Positions 58,081 through 64,000 of a stretch of DNA of 64,000 nt are shown in pieces. The notes below the pieces were generated by a model, which did not search any database, was not told the DNA's origin, and was given only the letters and a program-made list of their open reading frames with translations. Source of the stretch: Chloroflexota bacterium. GTDB lineage: Bacteria; Chloroflexota; Limnocylindria; Limnocylindrales; CSP1-4. Location: contig VBEC01000073.1 of NCBI GenBank assembly GCA_005883615.1, positions 62,001 through 126,000 on the forward strand, written 5' to 3'. A program made the translations under genes and the position numbers. How positions within the stretch are numbered: position 1 is the first letter of the stretch; the number at the start of each line of letters is the position of its first letter.

Positions 58081-60523
58081 TCGCCAGGCGCTCGCGGGGC
58101 CAGCCTCGATCGCGCGCGACGAGCTCAGCGAGATCACCCCGGCGGCGGGCGGCACCCCGGCCGTGCCTCCGGCTGCCGCCAGGCGATCGCCGAGACGGTC
58201 CGTCGGGGAGGTCCGATTCGTCGACCCTCGGCCAGTCGAGATCGTCAAGGCCACCGACCTCGGTTACGTGCAGGTCCTCAAGCATGGCAACCTGTACCTG
58301 CTGACCGATCCGTTCGGCGACATCCATCCCGACTCGCGCGGTCTCGGCCTGTACTTCGAGGACACCCGCATCCTGAGCTCCTCGATCGTGCGCGTCGACG
58401 GGACTCGTCCCACGCTTTTGCAGGCGGACGCCGGCCAGAACTACCAGGGCACGATCCAACTTACCAACCCGGACCTGCTGCGCAACCCGGACGACAAGAT
58501 ATCCCCCAGCGTGTCCCTCGCTCGCCAGTCATTCGGCATCACGCGTGAGCGAGTCCTGTCGGGCGGACTCGAGGAGCGGCTCTCGATCGCGAACTTCACG
58601 GAGCATCCCGAGACGGTGAAGATCGAGCTCGACCTCGATTTCGACGCAGCCGACATCTTCGAGGTCCGTGGCTATCCAAGGGAAGGGCGAGGCACCCTGC
58701 TGCCGATCGCCCTCATGGACGATCGCGTGACGTTCAGCTACGTCGGACTGGACGGGAGCCTGTGCCGCACGTTCGTGGCATTCTCCGAGCCCGCCGAGAT
58801 CGGGCCGACCGAGAGGGCCCACAGGGATGGCAAGCGACCATCGGACGATGGCAACTCGGGCCCGGTCATGATCGTTCCGGGGCATCCGCCGGGAGTCGTT
58901 CGGGCGACCTGGCGCTGGGATCTCGGGCCGGGCGAGCGGCGCGACGTGTCGTGGATCGTGTGGCCGAACCAATCACCGGGGGTGCGACGCCCGAAGGCCG
59001 ATGCCCGGCTGATGGCCGAGCAGTCTGCGGATCCATCCGAGCTCTTCCCGCCGCCGCCGCGGATCGCGGATGACGAGAGCGCGGGTGCCTACCGAGCCTG
59101 GACGAGCGGCACGGCGAGCGTCGAGACCGACAATGAGCTGCTCGATCTCACGGTCCGCCGCAGCCTTGCGGACCTGCGCCTCTTGATGAACGACGGTCCG
59201 AGCCATGGCGAGCGATACGTGGCTGCCGGCGTGCCGTGGTTCGCGACGCTGTTCGGCCGCGACGCGATCCTCACGGCCTACCAGGTTGCCGCCTTCCGGC
59301 CCCAGCTGGCGATCGAGACGCTCCAGGTCCTGGCCGCTCGCCAGGCAACCGAGATCGACGAGTGGCGTGACGCGGAGCCGGGCAAGATCATGCACGAGCT
59401 TCGCACCGGCGAAATGGCCCGGGCCGGCGAGCTGCCCCACACGCCCTACTACGGCTCGATCGATGGAACGCCGCTGTGGCTGATCTTGTTGGGCGAGACG
59501 TTCGACTGGACCGGTGACCGGGAGCTGCTCGATTCGCTGTGGCCACATGCGCTGGCCGCACTGGAGTGGATCGACCGGTATGGCGACCGGGACGGCGACC
59601 TCTTCGTCGAGTACGAGCGGCGGTCCCCACGAGGCCTGCTCAACCAGGGCTGGAAGGATTCACGCGACGGCATCCGGGACCGCTACGGCAAGCAGGCAGA
59701 GACGCCGGTTGCCCTGGCGGAGGTGCAGGGCTACGTCTACGAGGCGAAGCTGCGGATGGCGGGTCTGGCAAGGCTGCGTGGCGAAATTCCGCTGGCCGAT
59801 CACCTCGAGGCGGAGGCGGGTGCCCTGCGCGAGCGCTTCGAAAGCGCCTTCTGGATCGACGACCAGGCCTACTACGCGATGGCCCTGGACGGCGAAAAAC
59901 GGCCCGTCGACGCCATTGCCTCGAATGCCGGCCAGTGCCTGTGGACGGGGATTGTCAGCCCCGAGCGGGCGCGCCTCGTAGCGGAGCGACTGATGGCGCC
60001 GGGTCTCTTCTCCGGTTGGGGGATCCGCACGTATGCCGCTGGCCAGCCCGGTTACAACCCGATCGGCTATCACACCGGCACCGTGTGGCCGCACGACACC
60101 TCACTGATCGTCGCGGGCCTCAAGCGCTACGGCTTCTACGAAGAGTCGAACCTGCTCGTCGGGCGAATGCTCGAAGCTGCCCAGCACTTCCCGGACTTCC
60201 GCCTGCCGGAGTTGTTCTGCGGCTTCGACCGCGGCGGTGCGGCAGTTCCCGTTCCCTATCCGGTGGCCTGCACCCCGCAGGCCTGGGCCGCGGGCTCCGT
60301 GTTCCTGTTCCTGCGCGCGATGCTGGGCCTGCGGCCCCATGCGGAGCGCCGCGAGCTCGAGCTCGCGCGGCCAGAGCTTCCGGACTGGCTGGGCAAGGTG
60401 ACCGTCTCCAACCTGCGGGTCGGCGACGCCACGGTCGACCTGCTGTTCCATCGCTGGCGCGGAACGACCAGCGCCGAGGTGCTGCGTAAGACGGGCGACA
60501 TCGCGGTCACGATCCGGCTCTGA
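58052..60523 (+). CDS. Glycogen-debranching-type amylo-alpha-1,6-glucosidase
   Basis: An 823-residue two-domain enzyme. Residues ~65-265 form the GDE_N_bis-type N-terminal domain (LKHGNLYLLTDPFGDIHPDSRGLGLYFEDTRILSS). The C-terminal (alpha/alpha)6 domain has RYVAAGVPWFATLFGRDAILTAYQ, YYGSIDGTPLWLILLGE, LNQGWKDSRDGI, and YNPIGYHTGTVWPHDTSLIVAGL, characteristic of amylo-1,6-glucosidases. The likely substrate is glycogen branch points or a related oligosaccharide. ATG 58052 has GGGGAG five bases before it; it overlaps the prfA end by 29 bases. It interrupts the usual prfA-prmC pair. Confidence 0.9.
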   Translation: MGRVMARHPDRQALAGPASIARDELSEITPAAGGTPAVPPAAARRSPRRSVGEVRFVDPRPVEIVKATDLGYVQVLKHGNLYLLTDPFGDIHPDSRGLGLYFEDTRILSSSIVRVDGTRPTLLQADAGQNYQGTIQLTNPDLLRNPDDKISPSVSLARQSFGITRERVLSGGLEERLSIANFTEHPETVKIELDLDFDAADIFEVRGYPREGRGTLLPIALMDDRVTFSYVGLDGSLCRTFVAFSEPAEIGPTERAHRDGKRPSDDGNSGPVMIVPGHPPGVVRATWRWDLGPGERRDVSWIVWPNQSPGVRRPKADARLMAEQSADPSELFPPPPRIADDESAGAYRAWTSGTASVETDNELLDLTVRRSLADLRLLMNDGPSHGERYVAAGVPWFATLFGRDAILTAYQVAAFRPQLAIETLQVLAARQATEIDEWRDAEPGKIMHELRTGEMARAGELPHTPYYGSIDGTPLWLILLGETFDWTGDRELLDSLWPHALAALEWIDRYGDRDGDLFVEYERRSPRGLLNQGWKDSRDGIRDRYGKQAETPVALAEVQGYVYEAKLRMAGLARLRGEIPLADHLEAEAGALRERFESAFWIDDQAYYAMALDGEKRPVDAIASNAGQCLWTGIVSPERARLVAERLMAPGLFSGWGIRTYAAGQPGYNPIGYHTGTVWPHDTSLIVAGLKRYGFYEESNLLVGRMLEAAQHFPDFRLPELFCGFDRGGAAVPVPYPVACTPQAWAAGSVFLFLRAMLGLRPHAERRELELARPELPDWLGKVTVSNLRVGDATVDLLFHRWRGTTSAEVLRKTGDIAVTIRL

Positions 60524-60530
60524 CTCGGAC

Positions 60531-61442
60531 GTGGCGACCGTCGAGGAGCTCCTCAGGGCCGGGGTCGAACTGCTGCGTGCGGCCGGCTCCGAGACACCTC
60601 GCCTGGACGCCGAGCTCCTGCTGGCACGGGCGGTTGGCGTCGATCGCACTGTCGTGCTGGCCCATCCCGAAGCGCCGGTGACGGCCGGGTCGGAGGCGTC
60701 TTTCGCGGCTGAGCTGGAGCGGCGCGCCGATGGCGAGCCCGTTGCCTACATTCGAGGCTTCAAGGAATTCTTCGGGCTGGCCCTCGCGTCGGATCCGAGG
60801 GCCCTCATCCCGCGACCGGAGACCGAGCGGTTGGTCGAACTCGCCGAACGTGAGGTCGTCGCGCGATTGAGCGCGGCAGCTCGCCCGGTCGGAACCGCGC
60901 CTCTGCGGATCGCCGACGTGGGCAGCGGGAGCGGAACCGTCGCCATCGCGCTGGCGGTTCTCCTGCGGCGTCGCAAGATGCTGTCCGAGGTCGAGATCCT
61001 GGGCACCGACATCTCCCGCGAGGCCCTCAATCTCGCCCAGGAGAACGCAGTTGGCCATGGCGTCGCCGACCGTGTCCGGTTCATGGAGGCCGACCTGCTT
61101 CCGCCGGTGATCGCAACCCCCTTCGCGATCGTCCTCGCGAACCTGCCCTACGTCCGCACCGACGCGTTGCCCCGACTCCCGATCGCCGCCTCGTTCGAGC
61201 CGGCGATCGCGCTCGACGGTGGGCCGCAGGGCCTGTCGCTCATCCACGGCCTGATGGGCCGACTCCCCGACGCGCTGGAGGAAGGTGGTGTCGCGCTGCT
61301 CGAGATCGGCGCGGATCAGGCGGACGCGATCGAGGCTCTCGCCCATGAAACGCTGCCCGGCTGGCGCACCGAGGTCGCCCTCGACCTCGCGGGGCAGCCC
61401 CGGGTCGCTCGACTGGAGCCGCCGCGGCGGGCAGGATCTTGA
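60531..61442 (+). CDS. prmC: Release-factor glutamine methyltransferase PrmC (HemK)
   Basis: A 303-residue SAM methyltransferase modifying the GGQ motif of RF1/RF2. The N-terminal helical domain contains PRLDAELLLARAVGVDRTVVLAHPE and PVAYIRGFKEFFGLAL; the SAM site is IADVGSGSGTVAIALAV; the substrate-binding NPPY motif appears as NLPYVRTDALP. That second-position change (Pro to Leu) is seen in some homologues and might alter activity. It is 2.5 kb downstream of prfA. Confidence 0.93.
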   Translation: MATVEELLRAGVELLRAAGSETPRLDAELLLARAVGVDRTVVLAHPEAPVTAGSEASFAAELERRADGEPVAYIRGFKEFFGLALASDPRALIPRPETERLVELAEREVVARLSAAARPVGTAPLRIADVGSGSGTVAIALAVLLRRRKMLSEVEILGTDISREALNLAQENAVGHGVADRVRFMEADLLPPVIATPFAIVLANLPYVRTDALPRLPIAASFEPAIALDGGPQGLSLIHGLMGRLPDALEEGGVALLEIGADQADAIEALAHETLPGWRTEVALDLAGQPRVARLEPPRRAGS

Positions 61443-62116
61443 CCGCACGGCTGGTCGCCGATGGGCTGGCCGGCCAGCGCGAGGCCATCGCGGTCCTCCA
61501 GGCGGGAGGGATCATCGGGCTGCCGACCGACACGGTCTACGGCATCGCGGTGGCACTCACGACGCCGGGTGGAATCGAGCGCCTCTTCGCGGTCAAGGAA
61601 CGACCGCCGGACAAGGCAATCGTGGTCCTCGCCGATTCGCTCGAGCAGGTCGAGGTCTTGGTCGAGGTGCCGGATCTTGGCCGCCGCCTGGCGTACCGCT
61701 ATTGGCCCGGTGCACTCACCCTCGTGCTCCCCGTCCGACCGGACGCGCGGCTCCCGCTCGCGCTGACGGCCGGAACGCGGACTCTGGGCGTCCGAGTGCC
61801 TGGCCACCCAACGCCGCGTTCCCTGGCACGGGCGGTCGGCCCGTTGCCCACGTCGTCCGCGAATCGTTCCGGCAACGCGGACTGCCGGGACGCGGGTTCG
61901 GTCGCAGCGGCCCTCGGGCAGCACCTCGATCTGATCCTGGATGGCGGAGCTTCCCCGGGCGGGGTCCCGTCGACCGTGGTCGATTGCACCGGCCCCGAGC
62001 CGCGGGTGCTGCGCGAGGGGGCAATCCCGGGGAGCGAGATAGCTCGTGCGGCCGGGATGGCTGAGGGCTCGTCGGCCGGAGGGGCCGGAGGGGCCGAAGA
62101 GGCTGAGCTGCGATAG
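61439..62116 (+). CDS. tsaC: L-threonylcarbamoyladenylate synthase (TsaC/Sua5)
   Basis: A 225-residue YrdC/TsaC-type enzyme forming threonylcarbamoyl-AMP for tRNA t6A37. The diagnostic parts are IGLPTDTVYGIAVAL, FAVKERPPDKAIVVLADSLEQ, YWPGALTLVLPVRP and RVPGHPTPRSLARAVGPLPTSSANRSG. TTG 61439 overlaps the prmC stop (TTGA), so initiation is coupled. There is no Sua5 C-terminal domain, so it is the TsaC/YwlC type. The prmC-tsaC-glyA order is common. Confidence 0.93.
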   Translation: MTARLVADGLAGQREAIAVLQAGGIIGLPTDTVYGIAVALTTPGGIERLFAVKERPPDKAIVVLADSLEQVEVLVEVPDLGRRLAYRYWPGALTLVLPVRPDARLPLALTAGTRTLGVRVPGHPTPRSLARAVGPLPTSSANRSGNADCRDAGSVAAALGQHLDLILDGGASPGGVPSTVVDCTGPEPRVLREGAIPGSEIARAAGMAEGSSAGGAGGAEEAELR

Positions 62117-62188
62117 CCGGACCTCGGTTGTGGGACGATACCGGCCGACACGCAGGATGACGGAGGAGGGCCGTTGAAAGGAGCCAAT

Positions 62189-63517
62189 GTGACGATCGCG
62201 CGCGCCTCAGGATTGGGCTGGGCGAGCGTCGCCGATGTCGATCCGGAGCTGTGGGCGGCGATGGAGGGTGAGCGGCACCGACAGCACGACAAGATCGAGC
62301 TGATCGCCAGCGAGAACTACACTTTCGGCGCCGTCATGGAGGCCCAGGGGTCGTGGCTCACCAACAAGTACGCGGAGGGCCTGCCCGGCAAGCGCTACTA
62401 CGGCGGCTGCGAGTTCGTCGACGTGGCCGAGCGGCTGGCGCAGGAACGCGCTCTCGCGCTTTTCCCGGGAGCGGAACACGTGAACGTCCAGGCGCACAGC
62501 GGCGCCCAGGCCAACATGGTGGCCTATTTCTCTGTGCTCCAGCCCGGTGACCGCATCCTTGGCATGAACCTCGCCCACGGCGGCCACCTCACTCATGGAT
62601 CGCCCGTGAACTTCTCCGGTCGGATGTACGAGGTCCACGCCTACGGCGTTCGGCGCGAGGACGAGCGCATCGACTACGAGGCGCTGGACGCCCAGGCTCG
62701 TGAGGTTCGCCCGAAGCTGATCGTGGCCGGGGCGTCGGCCTACCCGCGGATCATCGACTTCGAGCGGATGGCCGACATCGCACACCGCGCCGGCGCCTTG
62801 CTCTTCGTGGACATGGCCCACATTGCCGGGCTGATCGCCGCCGGGGTGCACCCCTCGCCGTTTCCTCATGCCGAGATCGTGACGACGACGACCCACAAGA
62901 CCCTGAGAGGCCCGCGCGGGGGAATGGTCTTCAGCCGGACCGAGCTGCCACCGGCCGTCGACGCTGCCGACTTCCCGACGGTCAAGGCCAGCCTTGCCCA
63001 GGCCATCGACAAGACCAATTTTCCAGGGGTCCAGGGCGGCCCGCTCATGCACGTCATCGCCGCCAAGGCCGTTGCCCTGAAGCTCGCGGCGACTGACGAC
63101 TTTCGGCGGGACATGCGGCGGACCGTCGAGAACGCGCAGGTCCTTGCCGAGACATTGGGGGCGCAGGGCGCGAGGGTCGTTTCGGGCGGGACCGACAACC
63201 ACCTCATGCTCGTCGACGTGACGCCGTTGGGGGTGACCGGCAAGGAAGCCGAGCGTCTGCTCGATGACATCGGGGTGACGGTGAACAAGAACGCTATCCC
63301 GTTCGACCAGCACCCGCCCAACATCGCTTCCGGCATCAGGGTTGGGACGCCGGCGACCACGACGCGCGGCTTCGGCCCGCCCGAGATGCGTGAGATCGGG
63401 CGCATCATCATTTCGGCGATCGCCTCGCGCGACGACCCGGCCGTGCAGCGCAAGCTGACGGGGCAGGTGCGCGAGATCGTCGCGCGGTTCCCCGTGCCCG
63501 GCTTGTCCGAAGCGTGA
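62189..63517 (+). CDS. glyA: Serine hydroxymethyltransferase
   Basis: A 442-residue PLP enzyme interconverting serine and glycine with tetrahydrofolate. Conserved parts are [74 protein letters not shown] and the PLP-Lys motif [18 protein letters not shown] 62189 is preceded by AAAGGAG with five-base spacing; TTG 62174 also has a good Shine-Dalgarno (GGAGGAGGG), so two starts are possible. Confidence 0.96.
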   Translation: MTIARASGLGWASVADVDPELWAAMEGERHRQHDKIELIASENYTFGAVMEAQGSWLTNKYAEGLPGKRYYGGCEFVDVAERLAQERALALFPGAEHVNVQAHSGAQANMVAYFSVLQPGDRILGMNLAHGGHLTHGSPVNFSGRMYEVHAYGVRREDERIDYEALDAQAREVRPKLIVAGASAYPRIIDFERMADIAHRAGALLFVDMAHIAGLIAAGVHPSPFPHAEIVTTTTHKTLRGPRGGMVFSRTELPPAVDAADFPTVKASLAQAIDKTNFPGVQGGPLMHVIAAKAVALKLAATDDFRRDMRRTVENAQVLAETLGAQGARVVSGGTDNHLMLVDVTPLGVTGKEAERLLDDIGVTVNKNAIPFDQHPPNIASGIRVGTPATTTRGFGPPEMREIGRIIISAIASRDDPAVQRKLTGQVREIVARFPVPGLSEA

Positions 63518-63567
63518 CGGTCGCGACCATCTGAGACGCTGGGAGGACGGGTGAGGCCGAGCGTTCC

Positions 63568-64000
63568 GTGAGGCGGCCCGTCCCGCTGCAATCCATCGAC
63601 CCGCTGCTGCTGATGGCCATTGCCTTTGTCGCCGCCGCCCTGCTCGCCCTGGTCCTCACGCCGCTGGTGCGACGGATCGCGCAGCGCTATGGGATCATCG
63701 ACCGGCCGAATCAACGCCGCGTCAACGTCGTGCCGGTGCCCCGAGCCGGTGGCGTCGCCGTCGCACTCGCATTCCTCGCCGTCGCGGTCGTGTTCGTGGC
63801 GATCAATGACAGGGCGCCCGTGGTCCGGCTGCCCACCTCGATCGGCCAGGGCGAGCTCATCGCCTTGCTGGCCGGAGGTGCCGCTGCGGCGGCCATCGGC
63901 GCCCTGGACGACTACTTCCAGCTGCGTGCTCGCTGGCAGCTGGTGGGCCAGATCGTGCTGGCGATGGTGGCGGTCGTCCTCGGTGTGGAGGTCGGATCGC
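63568..64000 (+). CDS. WecA/MraY-like phosphoglycosyltransferase, N-terminal part
   Basis: The first ~144 residues of a polyprenyl-phosphate N-acetylhexosamine-1-phosphate transferase, continuing past the right edge. Seen are helix LLMAIAFVAAALLALVLTPLVRRIA, then YGIIDRPNQRRVNVVPVPRAGGVAVALAFLAV and GALDDYFQLRARWQL, the acidic motif of this family. It fits WecA/TagO-type enzymes (cell wall polymer initiation) rather than MraY, judged on the IDRPN-RRVN pattern. GTG 63568 is the only in-frame start after the preceding stop at 63532. Confidence 0.88.
   Translation, partial: MRRPVPLQSIDPLLLMAIAFVAAALLALVLTPLVRRIAQRYGIIDRPNQRRVNVVPVPRAGGVAVALAFLAVAVVFVAINDRAPVVRLPTSIGQGELIALLAGGAAAAAIGALDDYFQLRARWQLVGQIVLAMVAVVLGVEVGS

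Overview
This 64 kb window comes from the chromosome of a high-G+C bacterium and spans its replication-origin region. The gene set fits Chloroflexota, probably a Limnocylindria-like lineage: an F420-type LLM oxidoreductase, a VanW-domain protein, DUF721, DUF1385 beside prfA, a stand-alone DUF2344 protein, and a tmRNA tag ending in ALALAA as in Chloroflexus. This placement is inference. No transposase, phage gene, CRISPR array or rRNA/tRNA gene was seen; the only RNA gene found is tmRNA.

Layout. (1) 1-10.6 kb, plus strand: a tightly spaced carbohydrate operon with an ABC importer (binding-protein C-terminus, two permeases), a PpiC-like protein with a His-rich tail, an NAD-dependent epimerase, a large GH38 alpha-mannosidase, an LLM oxidoreductase and a GT2 glycosyltransferase. 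(2) 10.6-14.2 kb, minus: bifunctional nuclease, rhomboid protease, and a membrane protein with a degenerate PP2C-like domain. (3) 14.3-18.9 kb, minus: DUF721, recF, dnaN and dnaA, with an oriC-like cluster of TCCAC cores between dnaN and dnaA. (4) 19.3-24.4 kb, plus: rpmH-rnpA-yidD-yidC-jag from a near-consensus promoter, then a VanW protein. (5) 24.7-28.3 kb: HAD phosphatase, ssrA (tmRNA), a YjbR-like gene, a Ser/Cys-type proline racemase homologue, smpB, and a candidate 16-codon microgene. (6) 28.3-47.5 kb, almost all minus: ctpA, ftsX, ftsE, GNAT, prfB (with its +1 frameshift site), a Cys-rich small protein, ydcF, secA, prs, gyrA, an AlkD-like protein, a thioesterase, gyrB, parB and parA. 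A parS site lies just upstream of parA. (7) 47.9-51.5 kb, plus: mreD-mrdA-rodA, ending in an intrinsic terminator. (8) 51.6-53.6 kb, minus: a J-domain protein and an AI-2E family permease. (9) 53.7-64 kb, plus: DUF2344, rplU-rpmA-rpmE, DUF1385, prfA, a glycogen-debranching-type glucosidase, prmC, tsaC, glyA and the start of a WecA/MraY-like transferase.

The window unites replication initiation (dnaA, dnaN, recF, gyrAB), segregation (parAB/parS), cell-wall elongation and division (mreD, mrdA, rodA, ftsEX), membrane insertion (yidC, secA), translation termination and rescue (prfA, prfB, prmC, ssrA, smpB) and ribosomal proteins. Very short spacers and 1-20 nt start/stop overlaps are frequent, and GTG/TTG starts are common. 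The least explained elements are a promoter-SD-peptide-hairpin unit at 28.1-28.3 kb, a Cys-rich microprotein abutting prfB, a pseudophosphatase membrane protein paired with a rhomboid protease, and a perfect inverted repeat upstream of dnaA.
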